In this document: piece after piece, positions 17,671 to 26,689 of the stretch
How positions within the stretch are numbered: position 1 is the first letter of the stretch
Layout: each line of letters starts with the position of its first letter
Source: an uncultured Verrucomicrobiales bacterium
GTDB taxonomy: Bacteria; Verrucomicrobiota; Verrucomicrobiia; Verrucomicrobiales; Akkermansiaceae
Assembly (NCBI GenBank): GCA_937969495.1
Contig: CALBVY010000042.1
Location: forward strand, 1-40,863
Length of the DNA stretch: 40,863 nucleotides
Direction of reading: 5' to 3'
The notes under the pieces: model-generated
The model's database searches: none
What the model was told of the DNA's origin: nothing
Seen by the model: only the letters and a program-made list of their open reading frames with translations
Made by a program: the position numbers and the translations under genes

Positions 17671-19365
17671 CTAGCGATGCGCAGCTGCCACACGGAGCGC
17701 TTGGCACACCGCAGGGAAGACTTGCTTTTTTCTACTCACTACACCGGGAGCTTGGAACACACCACTTTCATCACATTCATAAGGCAGAGCCGCAATAATC
17801 TCTTGATTACCACTGACCAATAGCACGCTGTAGTGGCTGATGATATCCGTGACAATCAGGAGCGCTAGATCATAGCCTTTAACATCTATCAGATCTTCAA
17901 GCGCGGCATCAAGTTCATCACGGCGCTTACCAAAGAGATCCAGCCCACTCTCCTCAACATGCGAGATACTCACTTTGGAGCCATGTTCTTCAAATACTTT
18001 CCGATCCGCAGCCACTGCTTCTACAGCCGTGTTATGGGCTAACAATGATCCAGAGGCGAAGAAATCACGGGTAAACTGCTCCGCATCTACACCTGCCACT
18101 TCACAGAGCAAAGGTAAGATTTCACGATCCAAATCAGATGTAGTAGGCGATGTTAGATTCAGCGTATCAGACACCATGCCTGCGATGAGGCAGAGAGCAA
18201 CTCCCTTGGGGATATCAATGCCCGCATAGCGATACTCACGCGCCACAAGCGTGGAGGTGGAGCCCACGGGTTCATTGAGATAGCGGATTGGCTCCCGTGA
18301 GATGAGATCTCCAGCGAGGCGATGATGATCAATCACCTCTGTCACCTCAGCTTCTTCCACTCCCTCAACGGCCTGTGAGTATTCATTATGATCCACCAGC
18401 ACGAGACGAATTTGCGGAGGGTCAATTAAATCAGACTTAGAAATAACACCAATCAAGGTATTATCACCTGGATCAACCACGGGGAAAAGATCCTGACGTT
18501 GTTGAGCAAGGCGCTTTCTTAAACCTTTCACCGAATCATCTGCAAAGATCTTCACCACCGTATCATCTAACGCATGAAGCACCACACGAGAACAGCGTAT
18601 CAGCTTAGCCACAGTGGCGGTATCTTGCCCACAACGCAGTACGGATACGCCCTTACTTTCGGCCTCTTTGAGTAAGCTCGCCTCCACCTCAAAACCACCA
18701 GTCACTACCAGCATACAGACGCCGTATTGGATCGCATCACGCTGTATCGCTGGTCGGTCTCCACAGATGACGACATAAGAACCTACATTACCATGAGCGG
18801 CAGCTTTTTCTAACCTATCTACCACGGTCTCTTGGCTGGAAGCTCCCACCAGCATAACTAACTGATCTTCCTCAGTAGTCAGTGGTGCACCACAGGCTAC
18901 CGCGTCCAGAGTCTTCGCGATTTTATCTGGTGATGCGCTGATTCTGCGGACTGATTCCGCATCGGTATCAGTGGGCATCAGCAGCTGTAGTAGATCGAGG
19001 TATTTCAGTAATCCACGCAGCTGACCTTGCGCATTAACAACAGGAATACTACGCACGCCACTGGACAACATTACTCCATATGCACTGAGAAAGGTATCAT
19101 GCTCATCGACTTTAATAACATCCTTCCGGCAGATCATTTCTGCGGTGGCAGAAACATCATCTAGTAATAAGGGTTTTTTCATCCCCGCCTGGCCTAAGAC
19201 CCACTCTGTACGCGCAGGAACTTTGCCACAGCGTGCCGCTTGAGCATTGGTAATACCTTTTTTATGAAGTAAATCGGCATAGCCGATAGCAGCACAGATG
19301 GCATCTGTATCAGGGTTTTTATGGCCGATCACGTAGAGCGGCATTTGGGCTTGTGGAGTAGGCAT
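17671..19365 (-). CDS. ppaC: Family II (manganese) inorganic pyrophosphatase with CBS/DRTGG regulatory insert
   Basis: Hydrolyses pyrophosphate to phosphate in the cytoplasm, drawing biosynthetic reactions forward. At 564 residues it is the long form. The DHH catalytic domain is split: the start VIGHKNPDTDAICAAIGYA gives the first metal ligands. A regulatory insert of about 60-300 holds CBS, DRTGG and CBS segments (FPVVDPGDNTLIGVISKSDL closes the second CBS). The DHH domain then resumes with VDHNEYSQA and EVIDHHRLAGD. A DHHA2 domain forms the C-terminus, ending with RKKQVFPAV. In this family CBS-bound adenine nucleotides regulate activity. proB lies 21 bp downstream. Confidence 0.93.
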   Translation of the reverse strand: MPTPQAQMPLYVIGHKNPDTDAICAAIGYADLLHKKGITNAQAARCGKVPARTEWVLGQAGMKKPLLLDDVSATAEMICRKDVIKVDEHDTFLSAYGVMLSSGVRSIPVVNAQGQLRGLLKYLDLLQLLMPTDTDAESVRRISASPDKIAKTLDAVACGAPLTTEEDQLVMLVGASSQETVVDRLEKAAAHGNVGSYVVICGDRPAIQRDAIQYGVCMLVVTGGFEVEASLLKEAESKGVSVLRCGQDTATVAKLIRCSRVVLHALDDTVVKIFADDSVKGLRKRLAQQRQDLFPVVDPGDNTLIGVISKSDLIDPPQIRLVLVDHNEYSQAVEGVEEAEVTEVIDHHRLAGDLISREPIRYLNEPVGSTSTLVAREYRYAGIDIPKGVALCLIAGMVSDTLNLTSPTTSDLDREILPLLCEVAGVDAEQFTRDFFASGSLLAHNTAVEAVAADRKVFEEHGSKVSISHVEESGLDLFGKRRDELDAALEDLIDVKGYDLALLIVTDIISHYSVLLVSGNQEIIAALPYECDESGVFQAPGVVSRKKQVFPAVCQALRVAAAHR

Positions 19366-19459
19366 AGCTAATTTCGGGCGCTACACTCTATGAAGTTAAC
19401 GCATTTGGCAATGCTGAGCTTGATTATTTAGCAGCGATGTAGGGCAGCTCAAGCTGCCT

Positions 19460-19903
19460 CTAAAAAACATCCATCACCCAATTCACATCCGGCAGCTCAC
19501 CCTCAATGAGAATCACCTCCACCACATCAAATCGCCAGGGCATATCCCTACGGCCGAGTAAGTGCAGCCACGAGTTAGCACCTCGCTCTATCAGCTCCTG
19601 CTTAGCTACATTCACTGCATCAAGTGGTCTACCAAAGCCCTTACTCGTTCTTGTTTTTACTTCCACAAACACAAGCGTATCATTATCCCTCAAGACAATA
19701 TCGACCTCTCCTCCTTTAGGGCCACGGTAGTTCCGGTAGAGCACCTTACCCCCACGCGCTCTTAGTTCAGCACAGGCGATGCACTCTCCGAGATCGCCTA
19801 TTTCCATCTTCGAAAGACGATCGCCGCCCCGCTTATGAAGACGACACGCTGAATTAAGCAAGCGGCTAAAACGCCTGTGATAGAATGACCCAACTTTTAA
19901 CAT
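19460..19903 (-). CDS. yraN: YraN/UPF0102 family putative endonuclease
   Basis: A 147-residue protein of the UPF0102 family, which has a restriction-endonuclease-like PD-(D/E)XK fold and resembles archaeal Holliday-junction resolvases; its cellular role is unsettled. The motif is visible: GDLGECIACAELRARGGKVL, then GEVDIVLRDND and VFVEVKTRTSKGFG, supplying Asp and Glu-x-Lys. The N-terminal extension before MEIGDLGE is about 33 residues, basic, and longer than usual, so translation could begin at the ATG at 19807 instead. The frame also opens three bases earlier with TTG. It lies 26 bp after the cytochrome b562-like gene on the same strand. Confidence 0.9.
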   Translation of the reverse strand: MLKVGSFYHRRFSRLLNSACRLHKRGGDRLSKMEIGDLGECIACAELRARGGKVLYRNYRGPKGGEVDIVLRDNDTLVFVEVKTRTSKGFGRPLDAVNVAKQELIERGANSWLHLLGRRDMPWRFDVVEVILIEGELPDVNWVMDVF

Positions 19904-19929
19904 CAACTCATCATCTATACTGAGAAAGT

Positions 19930-20370
19930 TTAGTCATCGGTATACTTTTTATGACCATCCTTTTTGGTTGCCTTCACCTTACTGACCGCGGCATCCACCT
20001 TGGCTTGATCTTCTTCGAGATAGGCTATTTCCAACTCACAGAGAGCCACATAGCTCATCCCCATGATCCGGCGGTAGTCTGCAATAGCTTTGGACTTCTC
20101 CTTACCATCCTCCATGTCTTTGACTAGTGCTGGGATAAATTCCATCCCTTTACGGACCCCATCCGCTGCAGTGCGGGCAGCCTTAGCACCAGAAGCCCAA
20201 TCGCTTTTATCCATTTTACGGAGGCTTTTTAAAGCATCACTGGTCTGCTCCATGGCCGATTCTAGCGGCGTGCGCCCCTCTTCTTCATCCGCAGAAACAG
20301 ATGCTGAAAGTGCCAATGAGCCAATAAAAATAGGCAGGAAAAACCAGGTGGATAAGGTATTTTTTTTCAT
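19930..20370 (-). CDS. Periplasmic cytochrome b562-like four-helix protein
   Basis: A 146-residue exported protein (signal peptide to about residue 27). The mature part is almost all helical. Compared with E. coli cytochrome b562 from memory, the first helix LESAMEQTSDALKSLRKMD parallels LEDNMETLNDNLKVIEKAD, with M40 at the place of heme ligand Met7. The end KATKKDGHKKY parallels LKTTRNAYHQKY, with H140 at the place of heme ligand His102. Spacing is 100 residues against 95. This supports a heme b-binding bundle, though overall identity is low and the match has not been searched. It precedes yraN by 26 bp and is divergent from mutS. Confidence 0.68.
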   Translation of the reverse strand: MKKNTLSTWFFLPIFIGSLALSASVSADEEEGRTPLESAMEQTSDALKSLRKMDKSDWASGAKAARTAADGVRKGMEFIPALVKDMEDGKEKSKAIADYRRIMGMSYVALCELEIAYLEEDQAKVDAAVSKVKATKKDGHKKYTDD

Positions 20371-20481
20371 ACAAAAGTAGTAAAAGACCGCGTTTAACCT
20401 TTGTCAACAAATCTCAGATGAATTACCCCCACGCGTAGACTCGACAAGCCCCCTTCTCTCTCTTTACAAAGTAGCCAACAC

Positions 20482-23001
20482 ATGGCAGCAGGGAAAAACA
20501 CAGATAAGACAGAGAAAAAGCTCACCCCAATGATGGCGCAGTATCTAACGATGCGGCGCTCTCTACCAGATGACATCCTACTCTTCTATCGACTAGGTGA
20601 TTTTTATGAGATGTTTTTTGAGGATGCTAAAAATGCCTCCGCCATCCTCAACGTAGCTCTCACTAAGCGCAATGACATCCCCATGTGCGGAGTTCCGCAT
20701 CACGCTGCTCAGGGATATATCGCTAAATTAATCCAGGGAGGTAAACGCGTCGCTATTGCCGAGCAAACCACAGCACCAGAGCCAGGGAAAATCGTCGAAC
20801 GCGAAATCGCCCAAATCATTTCCGCTGGCACCGTGGATGACATGAGCCTGCTCGATGACACCCGCCACAACTACCTCGCCGCAGTCTACAGCACGGGGAA
20901 ATCCATTGGCCTCGCCTGTGCGGATCACTCCACGGGAGATTTTACCGTTTCCGAGTTCCCTAACAAAGAATCTCTCAGAGACGCACTTCAGCGTTTAGCC
21001 CCCAAGGAACTCATCATCCCAGACGATCAGATCAATACCTTTGGCCACCTCCCCGGATGCCTACCCTATGACGGCTATGCCTTTATTACGGATCAGGCAC
21101 GCTACGCACTCTGTGATCACTTTAAGGTGCAGTCCCTCCGTGGCTTTGGCTGTGATGATATGGCCGCCGCTATCTCTGCTGCTGGCGCCATTCTTCACTA
21201 CCTTTCTTTTCAACTACGCCGCTCTTGTGACCACCTCCGCACACTGTCCGTTAGACAAGATGGCGGACACGTCCTCATTGACGCATCATCCCAGAGAAAC
21301 CTTGATCTAGTTGACTCCCCTACAGGTAGAGCCCACTCATTGTTAGGAGCTCTCGACCGCACAGGAACTCCTATGGGAGCTAGGAAATTACGAGATTGGA
21401 TCCTACACCCACTTCACGATCTCATTACTTTAAACTCACGGCAGGAAATGATCGCCGCATTTCTCGCAGAGCCCTTTTTATTAGGCCAGTGCCGTGAATC
21501 ACTCAAGGGTATCCGTGATATCGAGCGCACCACTTCACGGCTTTCTCAGAACTCCGGTAACGCCCGAGATTTACTCTCTCTCTTTACATCCTTACAGAAA
21601 ATACCCGATCTCAAAAACCATCTTGAATCCCTCGCCGAGCACCTTCCTGGATCAGATTTCCATGCTCGGTTAGAAAGCCAGCTCCACATTTTTCCAGAGC
21701 TTACTGAACTTTTCGAACAAGCCCTCACCGATGAACCGCCAGCCAATACCCGAGATGGAGGCATCATCCGCGATGGCTTTAACGCAGAGCTTGATGAACT
21801 CCGCTCCGCCTCCTCCAGTGGTAAAAAGTGGCTAGCAGAACTCCAAGAATCAGAGCGTAAGCGCACTGGCATCGATACTCTCAAAATTAAGTTCAATAAC
21901 GTCTTTGGCTACTTCCTTGAGGTCACCAAAGCTAAGGTAGACATGGTTCCTGACGACTACCAACGGAAACAGACCATGGCCAATGCCGAGCGCTACATCA
22001 CCCCCGAACTCAAAGAGATGGAAAATAAAATTCTCGGCGCCGATGAACGTGCTAAGCAGCTAGAATACGAGGAATTTGTTAAACTCCGCCAAGCTGTTGC
22101 CAATGAGTTAGATCGGCTCCAGCAATGCGCTGAATCTCTCGCCACTCTTGACGTCTTACTCGGCCTCGCCGAACTCGCCCAGCTGCACCAGCACACCAGA
22201 CCCACACTGGATGAATCCCGTGATCTTGAAATCACCAATGGCCGGCACCCTGTGTTAGAGCAAACAATGATCGATGAAAAATTCGTTCCGAACGATACTG
22301 AAATAGCCACAGACACCGCGCGCCTCATCCTCATCACGGGTCCAAACATGGCCGGTAAATCCACCTACATCCGCCAAGTTGCCCTCATTACCCTGATGGC
22401 ACAGATCGGTGCCTACGTTCCTGCGGAAAAAGCAAGAATCGGCCTTGTAGATCGTATTTTCTGCCGTGTGGGAGCCTCAGACGATCTCACCAGTGGCCAG
22501 TCCACTTTTATGGTAGAGATGAACGAAACATCGCTTATCATCAATAACGCCACGGAGAAGTCCCTCGTCATTCTGGATGAAATAGGCCGAGGCACGGCTA
22601 CCTTTGACGGACTCTCCATCGCATGGTCTGTCGCTGAGCACCTCCACGATACTATTCAGTCCCGCACCCTCTTTGCCACCCACTATCACGAGCTTACAGA
22701 TCTCTCACGCAGCAAGGAAGCCGTAGAGAACTACAACGTAGCCGTTAGAGAATGGAACGATGACATCATCTTCCTTAGAAAAATCCTCCCCGGCACCGCT
22801 GATAAGTCCTACGGTATCCAAGTCGCCCGCCTCGCTGGTCTCCCCCCCGCCATCATCGATCGCGCCAAAGACATCCTCTCCCACTTAGAAATGAACTCCA
22901 CCCGCCCCGAGACCCAAGGCAAACCCAAGGCAAAAAACACCCGCACCAAGTCCAAGGATATGCCAGACGCAGATTCACCGCAGATGGATCTGTTTTCATA
23001 A
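20482..23001 (+). CDS. mutS: DNA mismatch repair protein MutS
   Basis: MutS recognises base mismatches and small loops and recruits MutL in an ATP-dependent way. At 839 residues it is full length. The mismatch-binding domain carries FYRLGDFYEMFFEDA with the Phe-x-Glu that stacks on the mispair. The connector, lever and clamp domains follow. The ATPase domain has Walker A GPNMAGKSTYIRQ, the signature region DDLTSGQSTFMVEM, and Walker B LVILDEIGRGTATFDG (usually GTSTFDG). A Lys-rich linker leads to an acidic tail, DADSPQMDLFS, which resembles a beta-clamp-binding motif (QMDLF). mutL is not in the window. The start has no Shine-Dalgarno. Confidence 0.98.
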   Translation: MAAGKNTDKTEKKLTPMMAQYLTMRRSLPDDILLFYRLGDFYEMFFEDAKNASAILNVALTKRNDIPMCGVPHHAAQGYIAKLIQGGKRVAIAEQTTAPEPGKIVEREIAQIISAGTVDDMSLLDDTRHNYLAAVYSTGKSIGLACADHSTGDFTVSEFPNKESLRDALQRLAPKELIIPDDQINTFGHLPGCLPYDGYAFITDQARYALCDHFKVQSLRGFGCDDMAAAISAAGAILHYLSFQLRRSCDHLRTLSVRQDGGHVLIDASSQRNLDLVDSPTGRAHSLLGALDRTGTPMGARKLRDWILHPLHDLITLNSRQEMIAAFLAEPFLLGQCRESLKGIRDIERTTSRLSQNSGNARDLLSLFTSLQKIPDLKNHLESLAEHLPGSDFHARLESQLHIFPELTELFEQALTDEPPANTRDGGIIRDGFNAELDELRSASSSGKKWLAELQESERKRTGIDTLKIKFNNVFGYFLEVTKAKVDMVPDDYQRKQTMANAERYITPELKEMENKILGADERAKQLEYEEFVKLRQAVANELDRLQQCAESLATLDVLLGLAELAQLHQHTRPTLDESRDLEITNGRHPVLEQTMIDEKFVPNDTEIATDTARLILITGPNMAGKSTYIRQVALITLMAQIGAYVPAEKARIGLVDRIFCRVGASDDLTSGQSTFMVEMNETSLIINNATEKSLVILDEIGRGTATFDGLSIAWSVAEHLHDTIQSRTLFATHYHELTDLSRSKEAVENYNVAVREWNDDIIFLRKILPGTADKSYGIQVARLAGLPPAIIDRAKDILSHLEMNSTRPETQGKPKAKNTRTKSKDMPDADSPQMDLFS

Positions 23002-23021
23002 AACAACAGTTCGGATAAAAA

Positions 23022-23549
23022 ATGTATACGCGATTAATATTAATCTGTGCATTACTTATTATAAGTGGGTGCCGTGAATCTGATGCTCCTGTAAGTGATG
23101 ATGCAGAGCTTTCCCCAGAGATTTGTATTGAAAGGTTGATCGAAGAGAGGGGGGAGATCACTTTCTACGGCTGGAATGGCATGGAGCATAATTGTGGCGC
23201 TCATTTCCGTTTGACCTTCATGAAGGAGAGGAAAGTGAAGCTAGACACACTCGGATACAACTTTGTTTTCGCACATGGTTCTTTTGACGTGGAAGGAGAT
23301 TCGCTGATTAATATTACCTTTGACAATATTAATGCTCCGGAGCTCGATAAACTTGAATATACGACCAATTGGCCTTCATTGAGGCTAACGAAATATGAGA
23401 GTCGTTTGCTGATCCATAGAGAAGATGGCGCTACAGCATGGCACATCGATTGGCCTCTATATCCCGAGATCACAGGAGATCTTTGGCCAATTAGTGCTTC
23501 GATCAGAAATACCGAACAAGATGCAGCACACAATCACATCCCCCGCTGA
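23022..23549 (+). CDS. Small lipoprotein of unknown function
   Basis: A 175-residue protein with a lipoprotein signal; the lipobox ISGC places the lipidated Cys at 17. The mature part is rich in beta strands and aromatic residues (ITFYGWNGMEHNCGAHFRLTF, then LRLTKYESRLLIHRE). I do not recognise the family. It starts 20 bp after the mutS stop, so it may be co-transcribed with mutS, with no evident functional link. Cysteines at positions 34 and about 60 could form a disulfide. Confidence 0.72.
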   Translation: MYTRLILICALLIISGCRESDAPVSDDAELSPEICIERLIEERGEITFYGWNGMEHNCGAHFRLTFMKERKVKLDTLGYNFVFAHGSFDVEGDSLINITFDNINAPELDKLEYTTNWPSLRLTKYESRLLIHREDGATAWHIDWPLYPEITGDLWPISASIRNTEQDAAHNHIPR

Positions 23550-23770
23550 TAGTTTAGAATGATTTCCGGCCACTCAACTTCAACCTTTTCGTCATGATTC
23601 GGGGCTTCAAAGAATTCATAAAAAAGCCGCTACCCCCTTGAGCAAGCTCGAAAGAATAACGGCAGTGTGAGTGTGAAGCTCACAGTGAGAGGGATACCAT
23701 CCCAAACACAGCCGCCCTATGATCAAGAACAAGGATAGCGTCAAGACATGCCTACTTGTTTTGACGAATA
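23550..23770. other. Non-coding gap with small dyads, no clear gene
   Basis: The 290-bp gap between the mutS-linked lipoprotein and the PVC cytochrome holds no convincing gene. It contains short dyads: GAGC-AA-GCTC near 23640, GTGAG/CTCAC around a 7-base loop near 23670, and GGGAT-ACC-ATCCC near 23693. None has a T-run fitting a plus-strand terminator, so how the mutS transcript ends is unclear. Confidence 0.4.
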
Positions 23771-23828
23771 AAAAAAATCCCCCTTCTTCAATCCAGATGA
23801 TGCAGTGGATTAAAAAAGAAGGGGGGAT
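23771..23828 (-). terminator. Terminator of the PVC cytochrome gene
   Basis: ATCCCCCTTCTT pairs with AAGAAGGGGGGAT, and within it AATCCA pairs with TGGATT. The plus strand has seven A on the left flank, which becomes a U run on the minus-strand transcript. It begins 12 bp past the stop codon. Confidence 0.85.
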
Positions 23829-23839
23829 CAAATCTAGAT

Positions 23840-26596
23840 TTACTTCAGGCTCATCAGATAGCCCATTAGGTCTGTAGCTTCCTGTTCATTAAGCCTGCTA
23901 ATCATCCCTGGAGGCATCGGTGAGACTGGTGATTCGGTGATTGACTCCACATCTGCCTCATCCACCTCGATGGTCTTTTCAAAATTAAAGGCATCATAAG
24001 CAACGACATAAAACCCATCATTTTCACCAAGAATCTTACCAACTACCGTACTACCATCTTTTTTCTTAATAACCTTAAAAGAATACTGGTTAGAAATCAC
24101 ATCACCAGGTTTGATGATGGCTTCGGCAAACTCCTTCGGCCCAAATCTCCCTCCAGAAAAGGTCATGTCAGGGCCTGAGCCACCACCCTTACCTTTAACT
24201 TCATGGCAAGCGGCACAGTAGCTGGCACGGAACATTTTTTCTCCATTGGCAAGATTTGCCTTTTTTAAATCGAGCGCTACCACTTCTTCTACTGTCCAGT
24301 TTTTCCCAGGGCCTTTGGGCATAGGGAGATTTTTAAACGGATCGCTAATGGTGACATCAAGCTCCCATGAAGAAATCATTTTTCTCTCTGCACGAGTTAC
24401 ATTTTTCAATGCCTCTTTATAAATATTTTTGATGAAATATTTATAACTCTTACCTCCATCTTTTTTAATCGCATCACTAAACCAGGTGAAATACTGTTTC
24501 CTCTGCTTCTCTGTCCATGGTGCTGTCACACCTTTCAGGCAGTAGACATAGTGAAGGCTCTGCGTGGAAGGCATGTTCTTCAGCATATTGATGATATCAC
24601 TTCCATAACGTTCATTTTTCCCAGCTAAAGCAATCCAATTTGGAGGAGTCACCTCCTTAGGCTCTGCGATAAGAGCAAGCGTTTTACCAATCACACTGGG
24701 CACTTGTAGGTAGCTAAGCATACGGCAGAGCTCACGATTTACATGTTCATTCTTACTTGGGAAATGTGGCTCCAGCTGAGTAGTTATCTGCGCTGTTAGC
24801 TGCGCTTCTGATTTCCCATGACGTGACATCAGAAGTGCTTGTGCACGGAGTAATTCCAGCTGTGCATCAGTATCTAGCTTCGCAAAATCAAGCTGAGCGA
24901 GCTGCTTGAGTGCTGCATGTGCCTGCTCCTTATCCCCTTGCCGGGCTACGGCCACAGCCATCTGGCATAGTGGGCGTTGATTTTTCTCAACACGCATTTT
25001 GCCAATCCATTGCTGCACAGGTAGATGCTCCAGTGCCACTCTGGCAGTAGAACGAATCACTCGATCCGAATGGCTGAGACTTGATAAAATCAAATCAAGG
25101 TCTCGATCTTCCCCCAAATGCATCGCTTCCAGCTTCCGGCGGAGCGCAAAGTCCTTAGGTAATGGTGAGGGTGAAATCGGCGCTGTGCTCTCTGCGCCTT
25201 CATAAGTGACGCGGTAGAGTCCAGAGCCGGCTCTACGCCCACCAATCATAAAATACATGGCTCCATCAGCACCTATTACAGCGTCTGTTAGCGGCAAACC
25301 GGTGCTTGATAAAAATGGCTCCCTTGTCCCTGTATAAGTAGCACCTGTGGGCTGAAGATGAACAGCATACATAGTGGCAAATGTCCAATCGAGAGCAAAC
25401 ACAGCACGCTGGTACTTCGCCGGGAATTTAGCACCAAGCCCTGCCACTACTCCTGTAGGAGAACCTGGTCCGATGTCCACAGCAGAGGGCATACTATCAA
25501 GATAATACTCAGGCCATTTCCCTGTACCATTCCGCCATCCAAACTCAGATCCACTAATTGCATGGCACATCCGTGTAGGGCGATACCATGGTGTGCCAAA
25601 GTCATATTCCATATCCGCATCATAGGCAATAAGCTCACCATGTTCATTAAATGCCATATCATAGACATTGCGGTAACCACTGCTAACAAGTTCCCACGTC
25701 TTAGCATCTGGGGAAAAACGGATAATCCACCCACCAGGAGCTTTCAGCCCACCAGCATGACCTTTACCATCAGCCATTCGTTTGAGTAAATGGTCTTCAC
25801 TCCAATTTTTAGTAGCAGAGAAACGGTCAACTTCCTTTGGTAAGTGTGTAAAATTCCCTGATACCATATAAATCCATTTCCCATCAGGAGAGGCTACTAA
25901 GGAGTGTGGACCATGTTCTCCACCCGTGTTAAGCTTTGCAAGCAGTTCAATTTTATCCAGCTCATCATCGCCGTTACTATCTGTTAGTCTGTAAATTCCA
26001 GGTGCTGTGATATGATTTGTTGCCACCGAAACATAAAGCGCACCTTGATGCCATAATAAGCCCTGAGCTCCTCCTATGGCTACTTTCGGGATTTTTTGTG
26101 TCTTTCTCTGAGCTTCTGTGATCTTTTTCTGAGCATCTTTAATTTCTCCATAAGCGTCTTCGATCTCTTTATTGGCCTCTTGAACATCTTTCTTCGCTGC
26201 TATTCTCTCTTGCTGAACTGCTATTCTCGCCTTCTGAGCTGCTATTCTCGCCTCCTGATTTTTTTTAATTTCTTTCTGAGCTGCTATTCTCGTTTCCTCA
26301 GCTGCTATTTTCGCTTTTTGAGCTGCTCCCAGTTTTACTTTAAGTGGCTCTACCTTGAATGGCTCAAGCGTCACACGGAAAAGCCCGCCATATTGATCAG
26401 AAGTAATCAGGCGCCCTTGATCGTCCCACGTCATCGCTACCCATGAACCCTGTCCTTGGGCAACTTGGTAGAGCTTCTCTACCTTAAACCCTTCTTGGAC
26501 AGTTATTTCAGATACTTTCTGGATTTTGTTTGCATGTAATGGAGAAGCAATCGTCAGTGATGCTGCAATAAAAGTAATGATTCGCGTGCTAGTCAT
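23840..26596 (-). CDS. PVC-type heme-binding protein: propeller with heptad-repeat insert, HEAT-like region, cytochrome c
   Basis: A 918-residue exported protein. The frame opens at 26680, but ATG 26596 gives a signal peptide ending at SPLHA. An N-terminal sorbosone-dehydrogenase-like propeller (VAMTWDDQGRLITSDQYGGLFRVT) comes first, then a helical HEAT-like middle. The C-terminal cytochrome c domain has C794-AAC-H798 and a likely Met ligand in VSPMPPGM. This architecture is typical of Planctomycetes and Verrucomicrobia; the substrate is unknown, with electron transfer from a periplasmic dehydrogenase reaction expected. Residues about 84-165 are an unusual Ala/Lys/Glu/Gln coiled coil that interrupts the propeller between LKVKLGAAQ and VAIGGAQGLLW. 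It is divergent from a double-thioredoxin gene. Confidence 0.9.
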   Translation of the reverse strand: MTSTRIITFIAASLTIASPLHANKIQKVSEITVQEGFKVEKLYQVAQGQGSWVAMTWDDQGRLITSDQYGGLFRVTLEPFKVEPLKVKLGAAQKAKIAAEETRIAAQKEIKKNQEARIAAQKARIAVQQERIAAKKDVQEANKEIEDAYGEIKDAQKKITEAQRKTQKIPKVAIGGAQGLLWHQGALYVSVATNHITAPGIYRLTDSNGDDELDKIELLAKLNTGGEHGPHSLVASPDGKWIYMVSGNFTHLPKEVDRFSATKNWSEDHLLKRMADGKGHAGGLKAPGGWIIRFSPDAKTWELVSSGYRNVYDMAFNEHGELIAYDADMEYDFGTPWYRPTRMCHAISGSEFGWRNGTGKWPEYYLDSMPSAVDIGPGSPTGVVAGLGAKFPAKYQRAVFALDWTFATMYAVHLQPTGATYTGTREPFLSSTGLPLTDAVIGADGAMYFMIGGRRAGSGLYRVTYEGAESTAPISPSPLPKDFALRRKLEAMHLGEDRDLDLILSSLSHSDRVIRSTARVALEHLPVQQWIGKMRVEKNQRPLCQMAVAVARQGDKEQAHAALKQLAQLDFAKLDTDAQLELLRAQALLMSRHGKSEAQLTAQITTQLEPHFPSKNEHVNRELCRMLSYLQVPSVIGKTLALIAEPKEVTPPNWIALAGKNERYGSDIINMLKNMPSTQSLHYVYCLKGVTAPWTEKQRKQYFTWFSDAIKKDGGKSYKYFIKNIYKEALKNVTRAERKMISSWELDVTISDPFKNLPMPKGPGKNWTVEEVVALDLKKANLANGEKMFRASYCAACHEVKGKGGGSGPDMTFSGGRFGPKEFAEAIIKPGDVISNQYSFKVIKKKDGSTVVGKILGENDGFYVVAYDAFNFEKTIEVDEADVESITESPVSPMPPGMISRLNEQEATDLMGYLMSLK
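26198..26323 (-). repeat. 21-bp tandem repeats encoding a 7-residue heptad
   Basis: Six consecutive 21-bp units at 26198, 26219, 26240, 26261, 26282 and 26303; five begin TGCTATT and one (26261) is diverged. Each encodes a seven-residue unit of RIAAQKA type on the minus strand. Units are whole multiples of three, so gain or loss keeps the frame. Confidence 0.9.
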
Positions 26597-26689
26597 GGTG
26601 GAAATTGATTGGAAATAGATAACATATATACGGAAAAATGATAATGATCTTTTCTTGAAAGGGCAAAAAAGCAGTGTCATATATCCATT

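Noticed and set aside
23616-23831. 71-codon open frame on the minus strand with hydrophobic residues
   Set aside because: It starts inside the terminator of the PVC cytochrome gene and looks like chance translation of that hairpin.
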